This document shows, in pieces, positions 1 to 7,958 of a DNA stretch of 26,205 nucleotides (the first letter of the stretch is position 1; every line of letters starts with the position of its first letter). The stretch comes from CAZEQL01 sp964514415. GTDB lineage: Bacteria > Chloroflexota > Dehalococcoidia > GIF9 > AB-539-J10. The stretch covers positions 1-26,205 of the forward strand of contig CAZEQL010000012.1 in NCBI GenBank assembly GCA_964514415.1. Reading direction: 5' to 3'. A program made the translations under genes and the position numbers. The notes beneath the pieces are model-generated. The model did not search any database, was not told where the DNA came from, and was given only the letters and a program-made list of their open reading frames with translations.

Positions 1-179
1 ATACAATTTCTTTCTTCGCTTCCACTGCTCTCATACACTTGCCTTAAAATCTCTTTGTAAACATGGCTACCTTCTCTCGGTAAGCGACCTCTTATTAGTT
101 TAGCTCTAGTAGAATTTTTGAGGTGTTTAATAATTAATCGTAAAGCATCTTTTACATTGATGTACTGCTCATTCAGCAA
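1..179 (-). CDS. possible partial gene, unknown product
   Basis: On the minus strand an open frame of 59 codons runs from a possible TTG at 179 off the left edge of the window, with no stop. The peptide is charged and looks helical, with segments such as NVKDALRLIIKHLKNSTRA and LIRGRLPREGSHVYKEILRQ. That composition is more like real protein than a chance frame. An in-frame TAG lies four codons upstream of the TTG. I see no ribosome binding site. I do not recognise the family. It could be the N-terminus of a divergently transcribed gene, or a decayed fragment. The remaining stretch 180-287 holds no gene, only the promoter region of the next one. Confidence 0.25.
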   Translation of the reverse strand, partial: MLNEQYINVKDALRLIIKHLKNSTRAKLIRGRLPREGSHVYKEILRQVYESSGSEERNC

Positions 180-236
180 ATTGTATAGCTAATACCAGGA
201 ACAAACCCCAAAAAACTACAAAAAGAGGCAAAAGTA

Positions 237-265
237 TTGATACAATAGTATCCTTGTAAATAAAT
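237..265 (+). promoter_or_regulatory. candidate sigma-70 promoter for cca
   Basis: TTGATA (237-242) and ATAAAT (260-265) are separated by 17 bases, and the first ATG is 22 bases downstream of the -10. The -10 is a poor match to TATAAT, so this is a moderate call made only from spacing and position. Confidence 0.35.
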
Positions 266-287
266 ACTGAATCATCTGAGGCAGCCA

Positions 288-1550
288 ATGAATCTTGCAT
301 GGCAGGTTGAGCAATATCTACCCCAGCACCTTGTGGAATTGGTCAAAATTATCAGCGTAGAGGCTGACAAACAGGGACAAAGGGTATACCTCGTTGGTGG
401 TGTGGTGCGAGATTTGCTTCTTAACTACCCTAATTTTGATTTGGATTTGGTGGTTGAAGGTGATGCACTGAAATTGGCCCAACAAGTGGCTGAAATCACT
501 CGAGCAAGGTTGGTCGCACATCCACGTTTTGGCACTACTAAACTCAGCTACAGTAACTTCACCCTAGATATAGCTACAGCGCGAGGCGAAACTTATACCA
601 AACCTGGAGCTTTGCCAACTGTCACTCCCAGTGTCCTTAGCAATGACCTCTTTCGCAGAGACTTCTCCGTCAATGCCATGGCTATATCCCTTGCACTGAA
701 CAATTACGGAGAGCTGTTCGACCCCTATCAGGGTAAAAGCGACTTAGAGCATCATCTTATACGCATTTTACACCCCAAAAGTTTCTGCGATGATGCCACC
801 AGAATTTTGCGAGCCATCCGTTATGAACAGCGGCTAGGATTTAAGCTCGACACACAAACTGCTCGATTACTTAAGCAGGATACTCCCATGCTGGATACTA
901 TAAGCGGTGACAGAATAAGACATGAATTAGAGCTAATTCTCAAGGAAAAATATCCAGAACACATCATTAAGCGACTTGGTGAGCTAGGAGTGTTACAAAG
1001 GATAAATTCCTCTCTCAGAGGCAATGGTTGGATAGCCGGGAAATTTGATAAAGCACGCCAACTAAATAAGCCCAGCCAATTATTTCCGCTTTACTTTTGC
1101 CTTTTTATTTATCCACTCAGCGAAAAGGAAAATGTGCAGCTCATCCATCGTCTTAACATACCAACAGCATTATCCCGAGCGTTGAGTGATACACTCCACC
1201 TCAAGGCTAGTCTCCCCCTCTTAGACAAACCTTCCATGAAACATAGCGAGATTTATTACCTGCTGTGTGAATGTGAACCTCTGTCTATCTATGCAAACAT
1301 TGTCGCTTCAGACTCACCAACTATTTGTGGACATCTGCAATTATTCCTGACAGAACTGCATTATGTCAGGATTTTACTCAACGGGGAAGAATTGAAAAGT
1401 CTGGGTATTCCTGCTGGACCGGAGTTGGGAAAGGTGCTCCAAGCACTACGTAAAGCAAAATTGGATGGAGAAGTTAAGACCGAAGCGGACGAGAAAAGAC
1501 TGGCCCTTTCCCTTAAACAATGCAATTACCACCCTGCTCCTGAATCTTGA
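288..1550 (+). CDS. cca: CCA tRNA nucleotidyltransferase / poly(A) polymerase family
   Basis: This is a class II nucleotidyltransferase that adds or repairs the 3' CCA of tRNAs in the cytoplasm. The signature GGVVRD is at residues 37-42, followed by the catalytic DLD carboxylates at 51-53. Further on are the LFRRDFSVNAMAIS segment and the RAIRYEQRLGF motif of the head/neck region. The 420 residues fit the short bacterial form without HD or CBS domains. The C-terminal third is poorly conserved, as usual in the family. The start is the first ATG, with a weak GAGG upstream. One tRNA-Ser in this window has no encoded CCA and would need this activity. Sequence alone does not cleanly separate CCA-adding, A-adding and poly(A) polymerase activities, so the exact specificity is inferred. 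Confidence 0.9.
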   Translation: MNLAWQVEQYLPQHLVELVKIISVEADKQGQRVYLVGGVVRDLLLNYPNFDLDLVVEGDALKLAQQVAEITRARLVAHPRFGTTKLSYSNFTLDIATARGETYTKPGALPTVTPSVLSNDLFRRDFSVNAMAISLALNNYGELFDPYQGKSDLEHHLIRILHPKSFCDDATRILRAIRYEQRLGFKLDTQTARLLKQDTPMLDTISGDRIRHELELILKEKYPEHIIKRLGELGVLQRINSSLRGNGWIAGKFDKARQLNKPSQLFPLYFCLFIYPLSEKENVQLIHRLNIPTALSRALSDTLHLKASLPLLDKPSMKHSEIYYLLCECEPLSIYANIVASDSPTICGHLQLFLTELHYVRILLNGEELKSLGIPAGPELGKVLQALRKAKLDGEVKTEADEKRLALSLKQCNYHPAPES

Positions 1551-1569
1551 GCGAACCGAGGAAACCCAA

Positions 1570-1735
1570 AGAGGAATTTCCAGATTCTTCACGGAGCCTG
1601 TCCTGGCGAGCCGAAGCCCTGAGTTCTGACAGTAGGAAGGAACTGAAGAAGAGATTCTTTAGTCGTGGAGTTTACCCTGAGTTGTATGAGATTCATCGCT
1701 TATGCTCAGAATGGCAACTGGATTGTTAGACAACC
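1570..1735. repeat. dispersed intergenic repeat (degenerate copy)
   Basis: The gap between cca and the DedA gene carries phrases such as AGATTCTTTAG, GTTTACCCTGAG, GAGATTCATCGC and GCTCAGAATGGCAA. The same phrases recur in other order and orientation near 22500-22560 and 25660-25745 (GATTCTTCG, TTTACCCTGAG, CTCAGAATGACA). This is typical of a non-coding dispersed repeat. The 60-codon open frame through it (from 1547) is not a believable gene. Confidence 0.5.
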
Positions 1736-1749
1736 TCTTTACCACGAAA

Positions 1750-2313
1750 CTATAAAGGGGAAAGATAAAGAAGCCCAAACCCAAAGTAACAGAACAGAAT
1801 ATATTTGGGGAATTTTCCTGCCCAGCAGGGTAATAAGAATTTCCATAACGGCATTCTTGAGGCTCCTGCAAAAAGTCCAGCTATATCAACCGGGAGAATA
1901 GGCTGAAAAGAAATAAGAAAAATAGCCCATGGTCCGTATCGCTTCATCCAACTTACAAGCTTGCTGTAGCCTGGTGTATTCTCACCAACTATTATCTTCT
2001 TTCCTAGGTAACCAGCATAATAGCCAGTTATCTCCCCCAGGGCACCAGCTATACTGGCTATAAAAGCTGTAAGGACAGGATCCCATACTGATGCCACTGC
2101 CATCATTACAGCTATGTGAATAGCCACAGGGATTATAATGGCAGCGTTACACACCAGAGTAACTCCAAAAACGACCAGATATGCCGTAGTGGCAAATTCC
2201 TCTACTGGTATTTCAAAATGAGCCATCAAATACTGGAGAACGTAGGCCAGACCAAGACTGAACCCGATGAGGATAACACTATAAATAGCAAGTTTAAGCC
2301 ATCTTTTCTGCAA
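1750..2313 (-). CDS. DedA/VTT-family integral membrane protein
   Basis: This 187-residue membrane protein has the VTT (SNARE-associated/DedA) fold. A first hydrophobic helix lies near residues 8-30, followed by several more. The family-like segment EITGYYAGYLGKK is around residues 93-105, followed by RYGPWAIFLISF and QPILPVDIAGLFAG. Members of the wider family are lipid scramblases or undecaprenyl-phosphate flippases, but the substrate here is unknown. The expected basic residue in the late F-x-R-x-P-like segment is not obvious: the protein reads FQPILPVD, so this may be a divergent member. The start is TTG, 17 bases after the ispE stop, with no clear ribosome binding site, so translation may be coupled to ispE. 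The gene is last in the minus-strand run rsmA-ispE-DedA. Confidence 0.7.
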   Translation of the reverse strand: MQKRWLKLAIYSVILIGFSLGLAYVLQYLMAHFEIPVEEFATTAYLVVFGVTLVCNAAIIIPVAIHIAVMMAVASVWDPVLTAFIASIAGALGEITGYYAGYLGKKIIVGENTPGYSKLVSWMKRYGPWAIFLISFQPILPVDIAGLFAGASRMPLWKFLLPCWAGKFPKYILFCYFGFGLLYLSPL

Positions 2314-2330
2314 TGTAGCAGGACAGAACC

Positions 2331-3233
2331 TTAGCTCTGCCCACCTCCTTCTAACAAACTCGAAAAACTGTCGCTCTTATCCTTTTGGGGCAAAGCCTCG
2401 GAAGAAGTTACATAGCATTCCAGTCCTTGTTTTCGCAGACACGAGCGTATCTGGTTAGCCTCCTCTTCTTCATACACGGAGGTAAAAAGAGCAGAGCCAG
2501 AGCCAACTAAATGGATTTTTGAGGCGCCAGCTTCCTTAAATTTCTCTTTGTATTCATTAAGTTTAGGGAATACATCACAAGCCACCTCTTCAAAAACATT
2601 GAATATAAGAGAGGGAACAATTGTTTTTTCTTGCGTCAAAGAGAGTAAGGCTGCACGAACAAAATGTCCTTTAGTGAAATGACTATCATTTAACTTATTA
2701 TAGAGCTGCCGCGTTTTGCCTGGGATTTTGGATAATGGCGGCACCAGTAAAACAAACCAGGTTGAGGATAAGGATGGCAATGGAGTTACTTTCTCCCCCC
2801 TCCCTTCTACCAAAGCTGTGCCTCCATAGATGAAGAAAGGAACATCTGAGCCTAGCTTAGAGGCTATATAAATTAGCTCAAAAACCGAAAGTTCCAGTTT
2901 CCATAGCTCGTTAAGGGCTAAAAGGGCAGCAGCAGCATCACTGCTACCTCCTCCCAATCCTACCCCCCACGGAATATGCTTGCGAAGCTCAATTCGCGCT
3001 CCCCGATTATACCCTGTAACTTTCTTAAGAAGTGTGGCAGCTTCTGTCACCAGGTTATCACGTTCCAAGCTTGGCTCACTGCATTTAAAAGATATTTCCT
3101 CATCTAGCTGAAAGTTAAGAACGTCACACAAATTCACCGCTTGAACGATGCTGGAGATTCGATGGTAGTTATCATGCCTGCCCAAGACTTCGAGAACGAG
3201 ATTTATTTTAGCTGGTGCATGAACTGTTAACAT
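2331..3233 (-). CDS. ispE: 4-diphosphocytidyl-2-C-methyl-D-erythritol kinase
   Basis: IspE is a GHMP kinase that phosphorylates CDP-methylerythritol in the MEP route to isopentenyl diphosphate. The N-terminus MLTVHAPAKINLVLEVLGR is diagnostic. The ATP loop PWGVGLGGGSSDAAAAL follows, and the C-terminal GHMP segment VGSGSALF is present. I chose the ATG at 3233 because it gives the family N-terminus and starts 5 bases after the rsmA stop. An in-frame TTG at 3257 would add eight residues and overlap rsmA. Neither start has a good Shine-Dalgarno, which suits translational coupling. The order rsmA-ispE is common in bacteria. The length of about 300 residues is normal for the family. Confidence 0.93.
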   Translation of the reverse strand: MLTVHAPAKINLVLEVLGRHDNYHRISSIVQAVNLCDVLNFQLDEEISFKCSEPSLERDNLVTEAATLLKKVTGYNRGARIELRKHIPWGVGLGGGSSDAAAALLALNELWKLELSVFELIYIASKLGSDVPFFIYGGTALVEGRGEKVTPLPSLSSTWFVLLVPPLSKIPGKTRQLYNKLNDSHFTKGHFVRAALLSLTQEKTIVPSLIFNVFEEVACDVFPKLNEYKEKFKEAGASKIHLVGSGSALFTSVYEEEEANQIRSCLRKQGLECYVTSSEALPQKDKSDSFSSLLEGGGQS

Positions 3234-3237
3234 GTGA

Positions 3238-4095
3238 TTATTTTCTAAATGGAGCAAAGGTTTTCCACAGCCTGTTCCACTCCTCCAAACTGAGAGTCTC
3301 AGCTCGTCGCTTAGCTTCTATTCCCGACTTCTCCAGTAATAAAGCGACTTGATTGGGTGACATCCCTAAAGCTTGAGCCAAGGAATTGCGAAGCTGCTTG
3401 CGCCGTGAGCTAAAACCCTGAAGAACTATATCAAAGAAACCGTCAATATCAGAGACTTCGATAGGTGGCTTGGGATAAACATCGAGACGTAAAACAAGTG
3501 AATCTACCTTTGGTGGAGGATAGAAACTTTTTGCTGGCACATAGGTTACGATAGTTGGGTTACTATAGAATTGGGTTCTAACGCTGAGCAGGCTCATTTT
3601 ACCAGAGGTAGCAGCTATAGCTTCACCAACTTCCTTCTGCACCATTACCACCATCATTGAAGGCTTCAATGAAGCTTCGAGGAAATGACGCAACACTGGC
3701 GAAGTAATATAATAAGGGAGATTGGCAACAACTTTATAACTGCCAGTAAGTTCAGAGGTAATCAAATCATCCTCCAGAAGTTGTCGCGGCACAATCTTGA
3801 GTATATCAGCATGAATGATTTTGATATTGGAAAAGGAAGACAACCCACTCCTCAACATTCTAACCAATTTGGAGTCGAGCTCTACAGCGATGACTTTAGC
3901 TACTCGCTTAGCTAATGCTCTGGTTAATACGCCTAAACCTGGACCTACTTCAACTACAATGTCTCCACAGTTAACCTCGGCAGCAGACAAAATACATTCC
4001 ACCACATGGTCATTGGCAAGGAAATGCTGCCCTAGTCTCTTTTTCGGTTTAAAATCAACCTGGCGAACTACCTCCCTCCTCCTGGGAAAACCCAC
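3238..4095 (-). CDS. rsmA: 16S rRNA dimethyladenosine transferase RsmA/KsgA
   Basis: RsmA dimethylates two adjacent adenosines in the 3' hairpin of 16S rRNA using SAM, late in small-subunit assembly. The motif KKRLGQHFL is near residue 18, the SAM-binding VEVGPGLGVLTRAL near 49-62, the acidic VIAVELDSKL follows, and the catalytic NLPYYITSPVL is in the middle. The C-terminal helical domain includes SSRRKQLRNSL. The 285-residue length is typical. The only usable start is GTG at 4095, which has no ribosome binding site in front of it. A strong AGGAGG-like run (AGGAGGAGGGAGG) lies just inside the gene, over codons 5-9. No ATG, GTG or TTG follows it in frame before the conserved region, so either the GTG is used with little initiation signal or a rarer start codon is involved. 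Confidence 0.93.
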   Translation of the reverse strand: MGFPRRREVVRQVDFKPKKRLGQHFLANDHVVECILSAAEVNCGDIVVEVGPGLGVLTRALAKRVAKVIAVELDSKLVRMLRSGLSSFSNIKIIHADILKIVPRQLLEDDLITSELTGSYKVVANLPYYITSPVLRHFLEASLKPSMMVVMVQKEVGEAIAATSGKMSLLSVRTQFYSNPTIVTYVPAKSFYPPPKVDSLVLRLDVYPKPPIEVSDIDGFFDIVLQGFSSRRKQLRNSLAQALGMSPNQVALLLEKSGIEAKRRAETLSLEEWNRLWKTFAPFRK

Positions 4096-4202
4096 TTACT
4101 AAAACTAGCTATATTGCCATAACGAAGACAATCAAAAGAAATATCTGCTGTTTTACGCCGAGCCTTAAAAAAGTTACCTGTAAACTCTCTTTTATAGCAT
4201 AA

Positions 4203-4470
4203 GCCGTGCACCTGCTCTCGATTCCTAAACTCGAAGACTGCTTTTGCCAGCTAACTCCAGCCAGGCACCTCTACATCACACCAAGAATGCCACTTACCGC
4301 TGCTTCCTTCCAGACCTGACGGGGTTCATAGTTCCCAGTTGCATAGAACCCAACCATCAACGCCGCTTGATAAAAGCACCTCACAAGTCGTAAACCTCAA
4401 GCAGGAATTCAGCCCCGCTATAGCGGTTTTCGGGTACAGGGCACCGCTAGCTCCCCGCCTAGCACGACTT
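4203..4470 (-). ncRNA. ffs: large (Bacillus-type) signal recognition particle RNA
   Basis: Read on the minus strand, the RNA starts near AAGTCGTGCTAGGCGGGGAG and continues with AGCGGTGCCCTGTACC. This is the Alu-domain beginning of the large bacterial SRP RNA. The S-domain signature GTCAGGTCTGGAAGGAAGCA, the Ffh-binding apical hairpin, lies at about 4299-4320. The 3' end GCAGGTGCACGGC closes the molecule near 4203. The length of about 268 nt is close to the roughly 270 nt of the Bacillus subtilis scRNA and far above the 114 nt of E. coli 4.5S. The RNA scaffolds Ffh for co-translational membrane targeting. It lies upstream of rsmA on the same strand and has its own strong promoter. The ends are placed by similarity and could shift by a few bases. 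Confidence 0.95.
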
Positions 4471-4478
4471 ATCTAACA

Positions 4479-4507
4479 ATATTATCAATAGAAGCTAACC
4501 TAGTCAA
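4479..4507 (-). promoter_or_regulatory. SRP RNA promoter
   Basis: On the minus strand TTGACT (4507-4502) and TAATAT (4484-4479) are exactly 17 bases apart. The predicted RNA start at about 4470-4472 lies 7-9 bases below the -10. The near-consensus boxes suit a highly expressed stable RNA. Confidence 0.8.
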
Positions 4508-4603
4508 TTCGCGGTAACCTTTGCACTAAGAGACCATTACTATGAGAGGAAGACAAAGCCATTTTTTCGTTTTTAGTCGAGAATTAAATACATTGATTCC
4601 CTT

Positions 4604-4632
4604 TTGACAGTTAACCAGCAAGGGTATAGAAT
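4604..4632 (+). promoter_or_regulatory. meaB promoter
   Basis: A perfect -35 TTGACA (4604-4609), a 17-base spacer and a -10 TAGAAT (4627-4632) precede meaB. GGAGGG (4651-4656) is the likely ribosome binding site, although its 11-12 base distance to the ATG at 4668 is longer than usual. The promoter diverges from the SRP RNA promoter about 100 bases away. Confidence 0.8.
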
Positions 4633-4667
4633 AGGTCGATTAACAACATTGGAGGGTTTATAAAAGA

Positions 4668-5627
4668 ATGGAACTAGTAGAACGAGTGCTTAAGGGGGAA
4701 ACAGTATCTCTAGCACGTGTAATTAGCCTGGTAGAAAACGAAAGCAAAGAAGTGCCTGAAATAATGAAGCGCGTCAGCTTACATACAGGGAAGGCATATT
4801 GTGTAGGAATAACTGGACCCCCAGGAGCAGGCAAGAGTACCCTGGTTGACAAACTGATAGCTTTGATAAGGAAAGAAGGCTTGGACGTGGGGGTAATTGC
4901 GGCAGATCCCTCAAGCCCTTTTACTGGAGGAGCTGTATTAGGCGATAGAATAAGGATGCAGCAGCACTATCTTGATGAAGGAGTTTTTATCCGCAGTATG
5001 GCAACTCGAGGTAGTCTGGGTGGACTACCGCAAACCGTTGGCTCCGTGGTCAAGATACTTGACGCCTCTGGTAAAGATATCATTTTAATAGAGACGGTGG
5101 GAGTGGGGCAAAGCGAGGTAGACATCATGAAAAGTGTAGATACTGTAGTCGTTGTACTATGCCCCGAAGCTGGGGACACCGTCCAGACTATGAAAGCAGG
5201 CTTGTTAGAGATCGCTGATATATTTGTAGTCAATAAGATTGACCACCCCGGTGCAGACCAGTTCATCCACGATATACAAGCTATGCTTTTGCTTCGCACC
5301 GATTCAGGCTGGTGGGATACACCTGTAGTGGCAACACAGGCATCTAATAATATTGGAATCGGGGAACTTTATCAGCAAATTCAAAGACACCACCAAGTTC
5401 TCAATGAAACAGGCAGGCTATCCCAGCGACGTCAGCAGCAGCGTAGAGATGAACTTGCAAAAAGAATAGAGCACAAAATCATTAAAGGTCTGCTTAAGGC
5501 AATTAAGGCAGATTCTCAGTTAAGTAGTTATGTTGAGAAGGTAGGTAAGGGAGAAATCGACCCATATTCAGCAGCCGATGAAATCCTTAAATCACCGACC
5601 TTCTTAGCTAACTGGTCACGTCAGTAA
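4668..5627 (+). CDS. meaB: MeaB/ArgK-type G3E GTPase, methylmalonyl-CoA mutase chaperone
   Basis: MeaB is a metallochaperone GTPase that gates loading of adenosylcobalamin into methylmalonyl-CoA mutase and protects the mutase from inactivation. The protein has the Walker A loop GITGPPGAGKSTLVDKL near residues 48-64 and the family block AADPSSPFTGGAVLGDRIRM. Next comes FIRSMATRGSLGGL, then the switch-like ETVGVGQSEVD, and NKID as the guanine-recognition motif. The 319 residues match the family. It has its own near-consensus promoter. The mutase itself is not in the window, but a corrinoid adenosyltransferase lies about 1.8 kb downstream on the same strand. Older annotations as an arginine/lysine transport kinase (ArgK) refer to the same family and are not supported by these motifs. 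Confidence 0.92.
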   Translation: MELVERVLKGETVSLARVISLVENESKEVPEIMKRVSLHTGKAYCVGITGPPGAGKSTLVDKLIALIRKEGLDVGVIAADPSSPFTGGAVLGDRIRMQQHYLDEGVFIRSMATRGSLGGLPQTVGSVVKILDASGKDIILIETVGVGQSEVDIMKSVDTVVVVLCPEAGDTVQTMKAGLLEIADIFVVNKIDHPGADQFIHDIQAMLLLRTDSGWWDTPVVATQASNNIGIGELYQQIQRHHQVLNETGRLSQRRQQQRRDELAKRIEHKIIKGLLKAIKADSQLSSYVEKVGKGEIDPYSAADEILKSPTFLANWSRQ

Positions 5628-5646
5628 TTACTCAAGAAAATTTTTA

Positions 5647-7041
5647 ATGCCAAAATACGACGTCATCATAGTCGGTGCCGGTCCAGCAGGTATTTTCGCT
5701 AGTTTAGAACTGAGTAACGCCGGCCTCAGCATCCTGCTCCTGGATAAAGGAAGAGAAATCAATGCTCGTGTTTGTCCTGTTCAAAGGGGAAGTGCACACT
5801 GTGTATTTTGTTCCCCATGCCACCTGGTAAGCGGGTTTGGAGGTGCTGGAGCCTTTAGCGATGGCAAGTTGACTCTATCCACTGAAGTGGGTGGACGACT
5901 CCGAGAGTTAATCGGCCTCGACCACACCAAATCACTTATTGATTACGTTGACTCCACTTACCTTAAGTTTGGCGCTCCCCACAAAGTTTATGGAACAGGG
6001 GGAAAAATAGCCGAGCTGGAACGTCAAGCTACCTTAGCCGGGCTCAAATTAATCCCTGTTAAATTACGCCATTTGGGAACAGAGCACTGCCGTGAGATAT
6101 TGAAGTCTATGCAGAACTATTTATCACCTAAATTAGACATAAAGCTAGGAGTAGCGGTTAAGAATATTATTGTTGACAACGGTGAAATCAAAGCTGTGGA
6201 AACTAGCAACGGCGAAAGATTAGACTGCCAGTATCTAATTTTAGCTCCAGGTAGGGAAGGCTCAGAATGGCTGATTAATGAAACCGAAAGACTCAAGCTC
6301 AGTCTTAATTCCAATCCTCTCGATGTCGGCGTAAGGGTAGAAGTGCCAATGGTAATCATGGAGAAACTAACCTCAGTACTATATGAGGCAAAACTTGAGT
6401 TCTATTCTAAGAGTTTCGATGACCGAGTTAGAACATTTTGCATGTGCCCTGGGGGTGAAGTGGTTATGGAATCTACAGGAGGCTCTGACCCTGTAGTTAC
6501 AGTCAATGGCATCGGTTATATCAAACCCAAGACAAAAAATACTAATTTTGCCATTTTAGTAAGTACAACCTTCACCGAACCCTTCCATGAGCCTATTGCT
6601 TATGGCAAGCATCTAGCACGTTTAGCTAATATACTTAGCGGTGGTGTGCTGGTGCAACGACTGGGAGATTTGATGGGCGGCCACCGCTCTACACAATCTC
6701 GCCTCCAACATAGCCTCATAGAGCCAAGCTTAAAGGTGGCAACCCCAGGGGATTTGAGCTTTGCCCTCCCCTTCCGATACCTGAAAGGGATAGTCGAAAT
6801 GCTCCAAGCTATGGATAAATTAGTTCCAGGTGTTGCCTCCCCTCATACGCTACTTTACGGGATAGAGGTTAAGTTCTACTCCAGTCAGCTAAAGCTGACT
6901 CCTTGCTTAGAAACCGAGATCAGCAACATGTTTGCTGCTGGTGACGGTGCTGGTATAAGTCGAGGCTTAATTCAAGCTTCAATCTCAGGAGTAGTAGCAG
7001 CTAGAGAAATACTAAAACGGGCAGACAAAAGCTTGTCCTAA
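5647..7041 (+). CDS. FAD-dependent oxidoreductase, COG2509 type
   Basis: This 464-residue flavoprotein opens with a Rossmann dinucleotide-binding motif, VIIVGAGPAGIFASLELSNA at about residues 6-25. A segment with four closely spaced cysteines follows at about residues 43-59 (a CP, then HCVFCSPC), and then GFGGAGAFSDGKL. The second FAD-contact block, NMFAAGDGAGISRG, is near the C-terminus. This layout is that of the uncharacterised COG2509 FAD-dependent dehydrogenases. The cysteine set may bind a metal or Fe-S cluster, but that is speculation. The start is the ATG 19 bases after meaB, with only a weak upstream signal, so it probably sits in the meaB transcript. Its electron donor and substrate are unknown. 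Confidence 0.75.
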   Translation: MPKYDVIIVGAGPAGIFASLELSNAGLSILLLDKGREINARVCPVQRGSAHCVFCSPCHLVSGFGGAGAFSDGKLTLSTEVGGRLRELIGLDHTKSLIDYVDSTYLKFGAPHKVYGTGGKIAELERQATLAGLKLIPVKLRHLGTEHCREILKSMQNYLSPKLDIKLGVAVKNIIVDNGEIKAVETSNGERLDCQYLILAPGREGSEWLINETERLKLSLNSNPLDVGVRVEVPMVIMEKLTSVLYEAKLEFYSKSFDDRVRTFCMCPGGEVVMESTGGSDPVVTVNGIGYIKPKTKNTNFAILVSTTFTEPFHEPIAYGKHLARLANILSGGVLVQRLGDLMGGHRSTQSRLQHSLIEPSLKVATPGDLSFALPFRYLKGIVEMLQAMDKLVPGVASPHTLLYGIEVKFYSSQLKLTPCLETEISNMFAAGDGAGISRGLIQASISGVVAAREILKRADKSLS

Positions 7042-7052
7042 GTCTGAATGAA

Positions 7053-7386
7053 GTGGAGAGGAAAGCTCTCACGGCTTTTGGTATCGATTTAACTTCAACT
7101 GCAACCAAACCTAGTGCCTGTTTAGGGTTGGACGGCAAGCTACATCTCGTTTACCTTGGCTTTGTGAGTGAGAATAGCGACATCATGGCTAGCACAAATT
7201 TTTATTTCCCTCAAGTAATAGCTATCGATGCTCCTTTAAGTTTACCACTAGGATTATGTTGTCTTTATGTTCGACCATAACCTTTGCGATGCCACTATAG
7301 CGGCTTACACTGCTTTTCTCTATTGCCAAAATATGGTAGATGCTTTAGGCAACAACAAAGAAGGGTTAATTTTTATCCCACGTTGA
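7053..7386 (+). pseudogene. DUF429-family gene with internal deletion and frameshift
   Basis: The start of a DUF429 protein (RNase H-like fold, function unknown) is readable from 7053: FGIDLTSTATKPSACLGLDG and then VIAIDAPLSLP. Its frame stops at 7280. From about 7267 another frame gives the family C-terminus, LCDATIAAYTAFLY then DALGNNKEGLIFIPR, and a stop at 7384-7386. Full-length family members are, from memory, well over 200 residues. Here the head of about 70 and the tail of about 35 are joined with the middle missing and out of frame. The start at 7053 is not an ATG codon in a good context. The gene was probably once part of the meaB-cobO run and is now dead. A sequencing or assembly error could cause the frameshift but not the missing middle. 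Confidence 0.75.
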
Positions 7387-7392
7387 CTCTCA

Positions 7393-7402
7393 CCCCCCCC
7401 CC
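7393..7402. repeat. C10 homopolymer tract
   Basis: Ten consecutive C residues lie between the DUF429 remnant and cobO, 10 bases before the cobO ATG, in the place where a ribosome binding site would be expected. Confidence 0.9.
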
Positions 7403-7412
7403 TTGTTAAACT

Positions 7413-7943
7413 ATGCAGGTGTTATCAAAAGGTCTGGTGGAAGTTTTCACCGGCGATGGCAAAGGGAAAACATCAGCCGCTTTGGGGATAGCGCTTAGAG
7501 CTTCAGGTCATGACCTGAAGGTATTTATTGTTTATTTCATGAAAGGCAATTTTCCCTACGGAGAACAAAAGGTTCTACCTCAATTATCTAATGTAACATT
7601 TGCTAAATTCGGACAGCTAAGTTTTGTTGACCCAAACAATGTAAAAGAGGAAGAAAAAATTGAGGCCAAAAAGGCTTTAGACACAGCTAAGAAAGCAATG
7701 CTTAGCAACAATTACGATGTAATAATCCTGGATGAAATCAATGTGGCTGTAACCTGGAAGCTCATAGACCTCAACGAGGTAATAAATCTGATACAGGAAA
7801 AGCCCGAGAAAGTGGAGCTTATCCTCACTGGACGTTATGCTGATGAGAAGCTTATTGCGGCAGCCGACCTGGTAACTAATATGACCAAGATAAAGCATCC
7901 CTACGACGAAGGAATATTATCGCGTGAAGGTATTGATTACTAA
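7413..7943 (+). CDS. cobO: corrinoid adenosyltransferase (CobO/CobA/BtuR type)
   Basis: This enzyme transfers the adenosyl group of ATP to Co(I) corrinoids, making adenosylcobalamin or its precursor. The P-loop GDGKGKTSAALGIALRASG is at residues 14-32 and DVIILDEINVAV in the centre. The C-terminal LTGRYADEKLIAAADLVTNM and the terminal HPYDEGILSREGIDY are typical of the family. The 176 residues match. There is no Shine-Dalgarno before the ATG; a C10 tract occupies that position. The gene is followed after 15 bases by the FBP aldolase/phosphatase gene. With meaB upstream, this suggests adenosylcobalamin-dependent carbon metabolism. Whether it works in de novo synthesis or salvage cannot be told from the window. 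Confidence 0.93.
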   Translation: MQVLSKGLVEVFTGDGKGKTSAALGIALRASGHDLKVFIVYFMKGNFPYGEQKVLPQLSNVTFAKFGQLSFVDPNNVKEEEKIEAKKALDTAKKAMLSNNYDVIILDEINVAVTWKLIDLNEVINLIQEKPEKVELILTGRYADEKLIAAADLVTNMTKIKHPYDEGILSREGIDY

Positions 7944-7958
7944 ACAAAGGAGGATATG

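Noticed and set aside
1547..1729. 60-codon frame overlapping the end of cca
   Set aside because: It is made of repeat sequence shared with other gaps, and the peptide has no recognisable features.
4967..5299. 110-codon minus-strand frame inside meaB
   Set aside because: It lies wholly opposite conserved meaB motifs and has no start signal.
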